A stretch of DNA of 64,000 nucleotides from assembly GCA_029239605.1 (NCBI GenBank), contig JARBUO010000020.1, positions 28,849-92,848 of the forward strand, in the 5' to 3' direction. Position numbers and translations under genes: made by a program. Each line of letters opens with the position of its first letter. Position 1 is the first letter of the stretch. Under the pieces are notes generated by a model. It ran no database searches, was not told where the DNA came from, and saw only the letters and a program-made list of their open reading frames with translations. The DNA comes from Bacillota bacterium (GTDB lineage Bacteria > Bacillota > Clostridia > Peptostreptococcales > Anaerovoracaceae). Shown piece after piece: positions 9,341-18,050 of the stretch.

Positions 9341-9388
9341 ATGTTATGTGCCTATTTTTTGTTTTCCCCATATGATGATAATTTTATA

Positions 9389-9465
9389 TGGGGTGGGTGA
9401 TGGGATTCGAACCCACGAATGCAGGAGCCACAACCCTGTGTCTTAACCGCTTGACTACACCCACC
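9389..9465 (-). tRNA. tRNA-His (GTG)
   Basis: Eight-base-pair acceptor stem GGTGGGTG / CACCCACC including the G-1 typical of tRNA-His, anticodon GTG, encoded CCA. Confidence 0.95.
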
Positions 9466-9540
9466 ATGCTTGTTAATTTCCCGAAAAACTTTCTTCGAAA
9501 AATCTTTCGCATACTTAGATTTTTTTACACAGTTTTAATA

Positions 9541-9617
9541 TGGCGATCCGGATCGGGCTCGAACCGACGACCTCCAGCGTGACAGGCTGGCATTCTAACC
9601 AACTGAACTACCGGACC
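9541..9617 (-). tRNA. tRNA-Asp (GTC)
   Basis: Acceptor GGTCCGG / CCGGATC, anticodon stem CCAGC / GCTGG around GTC, encoded CCA. Confidence 0.95.
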
Positions 9618-9630
9618 GCATTTTTAAAAA

Positions 9631-9706
9631 TGGTGGGCGCAATAGGGCTCGAACCTATGACCCCCTGCTTGTAAGGCAGGTGCTCTCCCAGCTGAGCTAT
9701 GCGCCC
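9631..9706 (-). tRNA. tRNA-Val (TAC)
   Basis: Acceptor GGGCGCA / TGCGCCC, anticodon stem CCTGC / GCAGG around TAC, encoded CCA. Confidence 0.95.
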
Positions 9707-9736
9707 TCATTGCTTAAATGTAGTCCATAAAGAACA

Positions 9737-9813
9737 TGGTAGCGGCGAGTGGAGTCGAACCACCGACCTTCCGGGTATGAACCGGACGCTCTAGCCAACT
9801 AAGCTACACCGCC
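9737..9813 (-). tRNA. tRNA-Met (CAT), elongator type
   Basis: Anticodon stem TCCGG / CCGGA around CAT. The paired first position (G1-U72) and the absence of the initiator GGG/CCC anticodon stem argue against initiator fMet. A tRNA-Ile2 with a modified CAT anticodon cannot be excluded by eye. CCA is encoded. Confidence 0.85.
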
Positions 9814-9930
9814 ACATTCAAGCCGACATTAATACGTCGCAAGAAAGATAGTACCATTTCTGGACAAGTATGTCAAGCAGTTTTTCTGGCTAAATCCGTC
9901 ATTTTTTTCTTTCCTTTATCTGGCATCTAT

Positions 9931-11544
9931 TTATTGCATTTCGCGCTGCATATATGGATAGTAGATAAAGTAAGAATTTCTGCCGAGGGTCTTGGACCTT
10001 TGCATTGCCAGGCTGCTGTGCTTGATCAGCTTTTTTTTATCAATTTTCTCGACATTTGTATATTCTATACCAATACTGATACCTATGTCAACATGTATTT
10101 CATCAATAAATCGGATTCCTTCAATTTCTTTTATAATTCTTTCGGCAATTCGTTCCGGATACTTGGGTGATGTCCAATTTGTAATGAAGATCAGGAATTC
10201 ATCTCCTCCCAATCTGGAGGGATAGCAAATATGCTGAGGCAGGGCCCGCAGAACGTCTGCAACTTCCATAAGAACTCTTTCACCAATATCATATCCAAGA
10301 TTATCATTAAGATCCGTAAAACCGTCTAAGTCCAGCATGAGCAGTGCCTGATTCGGATTTTTATACAGAAGCGTATCTAAAACCTCATAAATCGCACTGC
10401 GGTTGGGCAGATGCGTCAGACTGTCAATTCGCGAAGAAAGCCGCAATTCTCTTTCACTTTTCTGCAGATTATCGGCAAGGCTGTTGATGTTGAAACAGAG
10501 TTCGTGAAATTCACCGCTGCCTCTGCAGAAACACCGAACGGTAAGATCACCGTCAGTCATCTTTTTGGTACTGTTGCTGATTTGTTTCAGCGGCCGGGTC
10601 AGCACAATACTGGTATAATAGCCGCCTGAGATCGCAAGGATAACCACGACCAAACCGATTGCAAACATTATTTCTTTGGACGTATTGATATCGTTGTAGA
10701 CCGTATCCCGTTTCACAGACGCAACTGCAATACAATTGATTTTATCGACAGTTTTATAGGAGCCGATATACTGTTCTCCCTCTTTTTCAAAGCTTACGTC
10801 TCCTCGGTCGGATTTCAGCTGTCCGCTTCTAAAGTCTTGTATCAGTAGATCCAAAGTGTTTTTATTCCTGTAATCCTGATAGAGCATTCCCGCATTGACC
10901 TTGCTGTACTGGAAAACCAGCATCCCATTCTTTCTGATCAGAAAAGAATAATCATTGGCTTCCATATCCAGGTTACTTAAGTAATTCTTCAACGGGTCCA
11001 TCTTCAGGGTTTGTTTGAGAATACCTACTGTCTCTCCGTCCTCAGCTTTAATTGGAACAGCAAAGTCAAGGGTATCCGATGTTTCATTGATTGTCACGAT
11101 ATTTAGATAGGCTTCCTTCCCGGAGATAATGTCTTTGTACAATTGGGTCTTATTCAGCGCAAGCCCCTCTTCAGAGGGAACAGAAGAAATTACAACGGTT
11201 CCTTTTGCGTCCAGAATCGCTCCGCTGATGACAGGAAAACTAATATCATCCAGTAGCCGCAGCCGCAATTGTGTGCGTTCCTGCAAATCAAGAGTTTCGG
11301 CTTCCCCGGAGGATTCATCCAGCAGCCTTGATACGAACTCCAGATTCGTCTTTTTTTCAATCTCCGAGTGCAGCGCATCGTAATAGTCTGTTATTCGGTA
11401 CTCCATCATCCGGACCGTTCTGCACAGGCTTTCAAGCCTTGAATCAATAATTGCCGTTTGAACGTATTGAAGCATAACATAGCTGATCAGAAGAGTAGGC
11501 ATGATTGCCATGGCGATAAAGGCAAACCAGATCTTACGCTTCAT
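9931..11544 (-). CDS. Membrane-bound diguanylate cyclase (Cache-HAMP-GGDEF)
   Basis: Protein of 537 residues predicted to make cyclic di-GMP in response to an extracellular ligand. Order: membrane helix at the N-terminus, long extracellular double-Cache-like region (about 35-275), second membrane helix (about 285-310), HAMP (about 312-365), GGDEF domain with an intact active site RLGGDEF near residue 445. The RxxD product-inhibition site is not in its usual place, so feedback inhibition may be absent. I place the start at 11544 because AGGAGGAATTCTGAGT precedes it; an in-frame ATG 13 codons upstream has no RBS. It is divergent from feoA across about 145 bp. Confidence 0.9.
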   Translation of the reverse strand: MKRKIWFAFIAMAIMPTLLISYVMLQYVQTAIIDSRLESLCRTVRMMEYRITDYYDALHSEIEKKTNLEFVSRLLDESSGEAETLDLQERTQLRLRLLDDISFPVISGAILDAKGTVVISSVPSEEGLALNKTQLYKDIISGKEAYLNIVTINETSDTLDFAVPIKAEDGETVGILKQTLKMDPLKNYLSNLDMEANDYSFLIRKNGMLVFQYSKVNAGMLYQDYRNKNTLDLLIQDFRSGQLKSDRGDVSFEKEGEQYIGSYKTVDKINCIAVASVKRDTVYNDINTSKEIMFAIGLVVVILAISGGYYTSIVLTRPLKQISNSTKKMTDGDLTVRCFCRGSGEFHELCFNINSLADNLQKSERELRLSSRIDSLTHLPNRSAIYEVLDTLLYKNPNQALLMLDLDGFTDLNDNLGYDIGERVLMEVADVLRALPQHICYPSRLGGDEFLIFITNWTSPKYPERIAERIIKEIEGIRFIDEIHVDIGISIGIEYTNVEKIDKKKLIKHSSLAMQRSKTLGRNSYFIYYPYMQREMQ

Positions 11545-11638
11545 ACTCAGAATTCCTCCTAAACCTATGCAGCAGCGCCGCACACTTAATTGATGCGTTC
11601 ATTATATCACAAACTCTCCTCTATTTTCATATATTACC

Positions 11639-11661
11639 ACATAGAAGTTTTACTTCTATGT
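11639..11661. promoter_or_regulatory. Palindrome upstream of feoA, candidate metal-regulator operator
   Basis: Perfect 10-bp inverted repeat ACATAGAAGT / ACTTCTATGT with a 3-nt spacer, 28 bp before the feoA ATG and between two divergent genes. Ferrous iron uptake genes are normally repressed by Fur or a DtxR/IdeR-type regulator; this sequence is not an obvious Fur box. It could also act as an RNA hairpin. Confidence 0.45.
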
Positions 11662-11688
11662 AAATTTTGTAATCGTCGGGGTAGTTAT

Positions 11689-11928
11689 ATGAGCTTGGAT
11701 ATCAAACCACTAAATACCCTGCCCCTTGGGAAAAAGGCTGTGGTCTCGGATCTTACCGCCATCGGTACCGAGAGACGAAGAATGCTGGACCTTGGTCTTG
11801 TTAAAGGTGCTTCCGTCGAAGCCCTGCATAAGAGTCCCACCGGAGATCCTACAGCCTATTTCATCATGGGGGCAGTTATTGCGCTTCGGGGCGATGATGC
11901 CCGTAAAATATTAATAAAAGAATATTAA
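11689..11928 (+). CDS. feoA: FeoA, ferrous iron transport accessory protein
   Basis: Small SH3-like cytosolic protein (79 residues), required in known systems for Fe2+ uptake by FeoB. The family features are clear: PLGKKAVVSDL, then RRRMLDLGLVKGASVEAL and the C-terminal IALRGDDARKILI. I chose the ATG at 11689; a longer frame from 11590 runs through the promoter region and the palindrome. feoB starts 25 bp downstream, so the two form an operon. Confidence 0.9.
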   Translation: MSLDIKPLNTLPLGKKAVVSDLTAIGTERRRMLDLGLVKGASVEALHKSPTGDPTAYFIMGAVIALRGDDARKILIKEY

Positions 11929-11953
11929 CAGGAACGGAGAGGAATTTGTCGCG

Positions 11954-13727
11954 ATGGATCCTATTGTTATTGCACTCGCCGGCAACCCAAATGTCGGAAA
12001 AAGTACCGTATTCAACAGTCTGACCGGCTTGAACCAACATACAGGAAACTGGCCGGGTAAAACAGTCACCAATGCGCTGGGCAACTTTACATACAAAGGT
12101 CGAACCTTTGTAGTAGCAGACATCCCTGGTACTTACTCCCTCATGGCGGCTTCGGCAGAAGAAGAAATAGCAAAGGATTTTATTTGTTCGGGAACTCCCG
12201 ATGTCACCGTAATTGTGACGGATGCGACCTGCCTCGAACGCAATTTAAATCTTGTTCTTCAAATCCTGACCGTATCCGACAGGGTGATCGTGTGTGTCAA
12301 TCTGCTTGATGAGGCCGCAAAAAAAGGTATCCTTGTAGATTTACAAACCTTGTCGGATCTCCTTCAGGTCCCTGTGGTCGGTATGGTAGCCCGTTCTGAA
12401 CAAGGTCTTTCAGAACTGAAGGAACAAATTTATACTGCAACAAATGAAAAGCCAGCGGGTGAAAAGCGTTCAAAAAAGTGCATGGCATGCAGCCTAAAGC
12501 CATCCTTTACGGAAGCGGATGCAGAAGCCTTTATCAAAAGATCAAAAGAACTTTATGGCCGCTGTGTATCTGTTAAAAAACAGAATTACAATGCGGTTGA
12601 CCGGCGCATTGACGATGTGGTTACCTCAAGGCGATTTGGAATCCCCTTAATGATTTTGCTGCTTGGAATGATTTTCTGGATCACGATTGTCGGTGCAAAT
12701 TACCCATCTGCTGTGCTTGCCGATTTTTTCTCCTGGCTTGAGGGAAAGCTTTATCTGTTTTCAGCTTCTGTAGGTTCTCCTGCCTGGCTGGACGGCCCTG
12801 TCATATCGGGAGTCTATAAAACCCTCACCTGGGTCATCTCAGTCATGCTGCCGCCTATGGCTATTTTCTTTCCGTTGTTTGCACTTCTGGAAGACTTCGG
12901 TTATCTGCCTCGGGTGGCTTTCAATATGGATCACTTCTTTCGGAAAGCTTCTGCCCATGGCCGGCAGGCTTTGAGCATGTGCATGGGCTTTGGCTGCAAT
13001 GCCTGCGGTGTCATTGGCTGCAGAATCATCGATTCTCCGAGAGAAAGGCTCATTGCTATTCTGACCAATAATTTTGTGCCTTGCAACGGTCGATTTCCAA
13101 CACTCATTGCAATCATTATCATGTATTTCAGCGTATCGGGCAGTGGCTTTGCCCAGTCATTCCTCTTTTGCCCTGGAGCTTCCACCTTACAGAAGACCTC
13201 AATTCAGAAAGGTCATCATTCGCTCAATCATGGATAGAACACTCTTTGTCCTGATGCGGGCAGTGGTGGTGGCAGCCCCGGCAGGACTTGTCATTTGGGT
13301 CTTCGCCAACATTACCATTGGTGATGCAAGCATTTTGACCCACTGTACAGAATTTCTAGATCCATTCGCCTACCATATCGGTGTAGACGGTGTCATTCTG
13401 ATGGCTTTTATTTTAGGGTTTCCCGCAAATGAAATCGTTGTTCCGATTATCATTATGGCTTATCTGTCAACGGGCAGCCTGACGGAATTTTCCGGGCTGG
13501 AGCAGCTGCGTCAGCTGCTCGATGCAAACGGCTGGACTGCACTTACAGCACTCTGTACCATGCTGCTGTGCATCTTCCATTTTCCCTGCGCAACCACATG
13601 CCTGACCATAAAAAAAGAAACCCTGAGTCTCAAGTGGACTTTGCTCTCCATGGCAATTCCCACTGTGACCGGGTTAACTCTCTGTTTTATTGCAGCATCC
13701 TTCGGAAGAATGCTGTTTGGATTTTAA
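11954..13727 (+). pseudogene. feoB: feoB, ferrous iron permease, disrupted by an internal deletion/frameshift
   Basis: FeoB is the GTP-driven inner-membrane Fe2+ permease. The first frame (11954-13237) holds the G domain with GNPNVGKST (G1), DIPGTYSL (G3) and VNLLDE (G4), then membrane segments and the conserved core GFGCNACGV and NNFVPCNGRFPTL. After MYFSVSGSG near 13150 the homology leaves this frame and resumes in another with SSFALELPPYRRPQF (about 13160), running to the stop at 13727. In intact FeoB roughly 30-40 residues, including a transmembrane helix, lie between these two segments. Here they are missing, so this looks like a deletion of non-multiple-of-three length, not a simple indel. 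Unless there is a sequence error, no full permease is made. FeoA upstream is intact. Confidence 0.8.
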
Positions 13728-13740
13728 TACTGTAAACGTT

Positions 13741-14199
13741 CTATTTACCCAGGAACTCTAAGATTTCAAATGCGTTGGTATCCGGCTTGGCCTTTTCAAA
13801 GACCTTGAGAATCATTCCCTCTTCGTCAATGATGTAAGTCGACCTGACAACGCCCATAGAACTCTTGCCATAAAGTTTCTTCTCCTGCCACACATCATAC
13901 GCCTGAATCGCGGCAAGCTGCGGATCAGACAGTAAAATAAAGGGCAATTCGTATTTCTCCGCAAATTTCTGATGGGATTTGCTGCTGTCCTTGCTGATCC
14001 CGATTACGGCAATATCCTCGGACCGGAACCCATCATATGCCTCTTTGAATGCACAGGCCTGCCTCGTGCATCCAGGAGTATTATCTCTGGGATAAAAATA
14101 TACAACAACCTTCTTTCCCTTAAAGTCCGACAGGCTTACAAGATTCCCGTTCTTGTCCTCCAAAGAGAAATCCGGCGCTTTCATTCCTTCTTTCAACAT
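13741..14199 (-). CDS. bcp: Bcp-type peroxiredoxin (thioredoxin-dependent thiol peroxidase)
   Basis: Cytosolic peroxidase of 152 residues that reduces hydroperoxides. The motif YPRDNTPGCTRQACAF carries the peroxidatic Cys and, five residues later, the resolving Cys of atypical 2-Cys Bcp proteins. The conserved end FEKAKPDTNA is present. The start at 14199 has GGGAGGTG before it; an upstream in-frame ATG would add 23 residues unlike the family. A hairpin (CCGTGC / GCACGG) lies in the region just upstream. Convergent with feoB, only 13 bp apart. Oxidative stress defence next to iron uptake is a sensible pairing. Confidence 0.9.
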   Translation of the reverse strand: MLKEGMKAPDFSLEDKNGNLVSLSDFKGKKVVVYFYPRDNTPGCTRQACAFKEAYDGFRSEDIAVIGISKDSSKSHQKFAEKYELPFILLSDPQLAAIQAYDVWQEKKLYGKSSMGVVRSTYIIDEEGMILKVFEKAKPDTNAFEILEFLGK

Positions 14200-14337
14200 A
14201 ATAACACCTCCCGTTCCTGTGAAATTCACCCGCAGCCGTGCAAGCCTGCATGAAGTGCAGCAAAGCACGGAGAGGACTGAATTTTCACGTTGTTTTAATT
14301 AATATACCCGCTCCGCGTCATCTCACCCATAAAATTT

Positions 14338-14613
14338 CTACAGTATGTAATACCAGACCAGGAAGATGACCGACAGGTTAAACAATAATGCAATGGGAAG
14401 AAGGAGCTTGAATTTCCATTTCTTCGTCTTGTGGCGAAACAACAGGGAACCGAGCAAACTGCCGAGTCCCCCCATAGCAAACGCGGCCGTCAAAAGTGTC
14501 TGCTCACTAATGCGCCTCCAATTTTTTATCGCAAACAGCTTGTCTGCTCCCATCAGAAACAGGGTGGCAAAATTCCACCCGATTACGATTTCGATCCAAA
14601 TCCATTCTTTCAT
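14338..14613 (-). CDS. DUF1294 membrane protein
   Basis: Protein of 91 residues with three to four hydrophobic segments. Family landmarks are visible: N-F-A-T-LFLMGADK near residue 20, RRISEQTLL, GGLGSLLG and FRHKTKKWKF. Function unknown in the family. Its start overlaps the stop of the upstream HD-GYP gene by 4 bp, so translation is probably coupled. Confidence 0.85.
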   Translation of the reverse strand: MKEWIWIEIVIGWNFATLFLMGADKLFAIKNWRRISEQTLLTAAFAMGGLGSLLGSLLFRHKTKKWKFKLLLPIALLFNLSVIFLVWYYIL

Positions 14614-15878
14614 ACCAACTCCATCATTCCGGTTCTTATTGATCTGAACTCACTCTTTATTTTATGATAAATCTCGGTAATTCTCAAGGTATTCATCCTG
14701 CAGCATTCCATGATTATGTCATAATTGGCGATGGCTGTTTCTATCACCCTTCGGTCAAGTTTGCCGCTATCCATCTGCCGCTTTAGAATATCAATTACAA
14801 CTTCTTTTGAGAAGCTTTCTTTGTAACTTCTCTTGCCCGCAAGGGCGCTCATCATATCAGAAACAGCTACAATCCGATCATTTAAGGTGAGTTGATCCCC
14901 TGTCAATTTCAAAGGATACCCCCGTCCATCCAGTTTTTCATGGTGCCTGTAAGCAATCTGATACACTTCATCCTGTACACGACCTTTGAGAATGTCACCG
15001 GTGATTTCGATATGCTCTCTCATGGTCCTCATTTCCTCATTGGTTAAACTACCCGGCTTCTCAAGAATCCCCAGAGGGGTAGCGATCTTCCCGATATCAT
15101 GGAGGTATGCCCCGAGCTCTATTTTCTCCAGATCCTCTTCCTGTAAGCCAAGGAATCTGCCCAATTCCAGACTGATGCTGACGGTTGAGACCACATGGGT
15201 TACCGTTGTTTCACTGCGAAAGTCGATGGAATAGGCGATCATGCGGATGAAATCCAGCATCGTGTCGCCCTCAAAGTCTGCATCTTTCAGCATTCCTTTC
15301 AGTTCACCCAGATAGGACCCATCTTTTATGGAATTTTCGATGTCTGCCTCTTTGTTTACCTGGCGGAAAAGAGAGATTGCCTTTTCGCCAAATCGATATT
15401 TCTGGTGGTCCAGATCCGCTTCCGCTTCCCGCAGGCTTTGCCTGCCTTGCATCAGAATATCCATACGGTCCGCCAGATGAATCATAACGGCAATGTCCTT
15501 GATCCTTCGCTCCACATTGACTTTTTCATAGTGAATCTCATTGAAATGGTGGTAGAGAATGACTTCCGACCATTTGCTCAGCGGCGACATATATTTAAAA
15601 AAAAGGGAACCATAGATCGAATGATCGAACACATCGTCTGATTCAAACCGAAGCATGTTGTCGATTTCTTCCGTCTTATAAGCCCCTATATCATGGAGAG
15701 AGGAAACGATCACAATCTCCTGCATTTCGCGCAGCGAATAGGTGCCTGATGCCTGCATCATCTTATAAACGATATATGCTACTCGGTGTCCATGGTCGAC
15801 TAATCTGACGTCGATCTGGTCCAAGGCTCTGAGCATGACCGACATAACACGCCCGACTGTAAGGTTGAGCCTTTTCAT
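14610..15878 (-). CDS. Tandem HD / HD-GYP domain protein, putative cyclic-di-GMP phosphodiesterase
   Basis: Cytosolic protein of 422 residues with no membrane segment. The N-terminal half has a degenerate HD domain (SSLHDIGAYKTEE near residue 60, YHH near 110). The C-terminal half is a full HD-GYP domain: LHDIGKIATP (about 270), HHEKLDGRGYP (about 330), and SDMMSALAGKRSY. HD-GYP enzymes hydrolyse cyclic di-GMP to GMP; tandem HD/HD-GYP proteins of this size are frequent in Clostridia. It lies in a neighbourhood with four GGDEF proteins. RBS AAGGAGATCAACT precedes the ATG. Confidence 0.85.
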   Translation of the reverse strand: MKRLNLTVGRVMSVMLRALDQIDVRLVDHGHRVAYIVYKMMQASGTYSLREMQEIVIVSSLHDIGAYKTEEIDNMLRFESDDVFDHSIYGSLFFKYMSPLSKWSEVILYHHFNEIHYEKVNVERRIKDIAVMIHLADRMDILMQGRQSLREAEADLDHQKYRFGEKAISLFRQVNKEADIENSIKDGSYLGELKGMLKDADFEGDTMLDFIRMIAYSIDFRSETTVTHVVSTVSISLELGRFLGLQEEDLEKIELGAYLHDIGKIATPLGILEKPGSLTNEEMRTMREHIEITGDILKGRVQDEVYQIAYRHHEKLDGRGYPLKLTGDQLTLNDRIVAVSDMMSALAGKRSYKESFSKEVVIDILKRQMDSGKLDRRVIETAIANYDIIMECCRMNTLRITEIYHKIKSEFRSIRTGMMELV

Positions 15879-15993
15879 AGTTGATCTCCTTATCTTTATG
15901 AACTACATTTCGTAACATAATATTAGCATAATCTGGGCAGAAAGTATAACGATTTTCGCGAATAATGTCACAGGATGTCGTATAATGAAGAAA

Positions 15994-16020
15994 TGCTCCC
16001 TATCCGGCAGTTAGGGAGCA
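15994..16020 (-). terminator. Hairpin upstream of the HD-GYP gene, possible terminator
   Basis: Stem TGCTCCCTA / TAGGGAGCA with a 9-nt loop, followed on the minus strand by TTTCTTCATT. It would end transcription from the sigma/DUF4179 operon. The T-tract is weak. Confidence 0.45.
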
Positions 16021-16150
16021 CTTCGTGTTTAAAGGTCATTTATATGCGTCTCACAAACGCTTTTGTATTGTGTTCTATGCAGCTTTGGAGCGCCATACGC
16101 TTCCGTGCGGATTCTACGTGCTTTCGCGTTCGGCTGGCTGATCGATTCCG

Positions 16151-17308
16151 CTACAGCTTGATTTCCGTATGATTGAGGATAATGCTGTCGATTCCTTTAG
16201 GATCAAGTAGTTCTCTCATTTTCATGTTGATAACATAATCACTTCCAACTATGGATGTTCCCCAGCCCATGGAATCATCCTTTGTTAAAATTGTCCCGTC
16301 CTTAAGTTTCACCGAAGTGATTTCGATTAGTTCTCCGTCTTCAGGATTGGGTGGCACAGAATCATACGCTCTAATGTAGTCCCCGCTGATTTTGACATTG
16401 AATGCGATGGGAGAAATTGAGATGGAATCCACACGCACAGTCTCTCCGTTGACTTCAATGTCCTTGCTGATCTCAAAGGTCCTGGAAACATCCTGATAAG
16501 CCAGTTTCCAGTTCAGAAGCCATTCGCCCTCATAGTCCAGAACCATTTCACCGCTGTCCATATCATAATGTCTCATGTTAACGAATTTGAGCTCAATATC
16601 CTTATCATTGATTTCGCTGTTTGCTTCCATGGAGAAGAGCAGCGTTCCTTTATTATCGCTTGGATCTTCGTCGGGGATCTGGTCGCAGCTATAGCCCATA
16701 CCCGTTGCTCCTTTCACTTTCAGATAGATCATATCGAACCCTGTCTGGGAATTCAGAATCTGACCTTCCGGAACTGTTATATTAAGCAGAATATACATAT
16801 TGCTCGCATCCCCGATTGTCTGTACCGCCTCGATGGTTACTCCACTGTCCTCTGCACGCACACCTACGTTCATCCCTGCACCGTTCAAATCCCCCTGATT
16901 TTGATCACTCATCCCAAAATAATTAGAAATCCGGCTGTCCCAGTGGAAGATCTCCGCAGCAAATGCTGTCGAAGCAAAAGCGCACAAAGCGACAAGGGAT
17001 GCGATGAGGATTCTTCTTCTCCTGCCGAACCGGAATACCTTGCCGCTGCTGCTTGGATTCAGGCGCGTACTTTCGGAAGCCGCATCCCCAGAATCCCCTT
17101 CTGTAAGCAGTGGCGGAACTTTCTTTGCTTCTTCTCGCAGCTTTGCCTGAATCATTGAGAAGATTCTCCCCTTCTCTTCCTCTGTGAGCCGGTCCTGAAG
17201 CAGTTCTGATCCATCACTCAAATTCATGGTTTCCGTTTCGTAAATGTCACCCAACAACTCATCAATTCTCAATTCACCCTTATGATCAATTCTTCCGTTC
17301 TTATTCAT
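16151..17308 (-). CDS. DUF4179 domain protein, putative anti-sigma factor
   Basis: Protein of 385 residues with a cytosolic N-terminus of about 100 residues, one membrane helix (about 100-117, ILIASLVALCAFASTAFAA) and a large extracellular DUF4179-type beta domain (IFHWDSRISNYFG and following). It overlaps the end of the upstream ECF sigma gene by 8 bp, the usual arrangement of a sigma factor and its membrane-bound antagonist. RBS AAAGGGGGG precedes the start. The inhibitory N-terminal region shows no clear zinc motif. The signal sensed is unknown. Confidence 0.8.
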   Translation of the reverse strand: MNKNGRIDHKGELRIDELLGDIYETETMNLSDGSELLQDRLTEEEKGRIFSMIQAKLREEAKKVPPLLTEGDSGDAASESTRLNPSSSGKVFRFGRRRRILIASLVALCAFASTAFAAEIFHWDSRISNYFGMSDQNQGDLNGAGMNVGVRAEDSGVTIEAVQTIGDASNMYILLNITVPEGQILNSQTGFDMIYLKVKGATGMGYSCDQIPDEDPSDNKGTLLFSMEANSEINDKDIELKFVNMRHYDMDSGEMVLDYEGEWLLNWKLAYQDVSRTFEISKDIEVNGETVRVDSISISPIAFNVKISGDYIRAYDSVPPNPEDGELIEITSVKLKDGTILTKDDSMGWGTSIVGSDYVINMKMRELLDPKGIDSIILNHTEIKL

Positions 17309-17867
17309 ATTGAACCCCCCTTTCCGTCAGTTCCAGTCTCAATCGGTCTTTTCCTCTGTACAAATGATTCTCTACGGTTTTCGGAGTCAAACCCAGACGC
17401 AAGGCGATATCCTTAATCTTTACAAAATAAAAGTATCTCAAAATAAACACAGACCGCATGGGCTCATCCAAACATTCCACCGTATGATGTACAATACTGT
17501 CATTCAGTTTCTGTGCATAATCTCCCGCAAGATCAACGGCTGCCTCTATGACCACCTCCTCCAGGGGAATATGCTCCCGGCTCTTGTTCATTGTTCTGCG
17601 CTTATCCAATGCCTTATGTCTGGTTATTCCGTACAGATAGCTTTTCAGGGAATAACCTGCTTTCTCATCAAACCTTTCTATCGACCTCCATAATTCAACG
17701 AAGCTGTCGGCCGCTGCCTCTTCCACATCCTCAGCAGTGCAGTCGAACAATATGTTTCGGCATATGGTTCTTACCGGACCGCCATATGCGTTAAGCGCCA
17801 TATGTATTCCCTCTTCCGGTGCTGCTTTTAGCAAACGCAGAATCTTCTCTTCACTGATGTCCTTCAT
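17301..17867 (-). CDS. ECF-type RNA polymerase sigma factor
   Basis: Protein of 188 residues. Region 2 is seen in DVEEAAADSFVELWRSIERF and KSYLYGITRHKALDKRR; region 4 in EPMRSVFILRYFYFVKIKDI followed by the helix-turn-helix LGLTPKTVENHLYRGKDRL. It directs RNA polymerase to a small regulon, normally including its own operon. RBS AAGGAG precedes the ATG at 17867. Paired with the DUF4179 protein downstream. Confidence 0.9.
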   Translation of the reverse strand: MKDISEEKILRLLKAAPEEGIHMALNAYGGPVRTICRNILFDCTAEDVEEAAADSFVELWRSIERFDEKAGYSLKSYLYGITRHKALDKRRTMNKSREHIPLEEVVIEAAVDLAGDYAQKLNDSIVHHTVECLDEPMRSVFILRYFYFVKIKDIALRLGLTPKTVENHLYRGKDRLRLELTERGVQYE

Positions 17868-18023
17868 GATGTTACTCCTTACCCTTTACCTGACCGTATA
17901 CAGTCTATGATTCCAGAAAAACGTCCTTCACTTTACTATTCGGATCATCAATTGATTTTCACTCACAATCATTAATAAAAAAATTTTCTCGCTTATGATT
18001 TGTGTAAAAAAAGTCAATTTAAA

Positions 18024-18045
18024 ATGAGGGTCCATTGACCCTCAT
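18024..18045 (-). terminator. Hairpin terminator behind the membrane GGDEF gene
   Basis: Stem ATGAGGGTC / GACCCTCAT with a 4-nt loop, then TTTT on the minus strand, 6 bp after the stop codon of the gene at 18051-19178. Confidence 0.6.
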
Positions 18046-18050
18046 CTAAC

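Noticed and set aside
9388..9582. 64-codon ORF on the plus strand
   Set aside because: It runs antisense through tRNA-His and into tRNA-Asp.
13130..13175. Programmed ribosomal frameshift in feoB
   Set aside because: No slippery heptamer was seen, and residues are missing as well as the frame changing, so a lesion is the simpler explanation.
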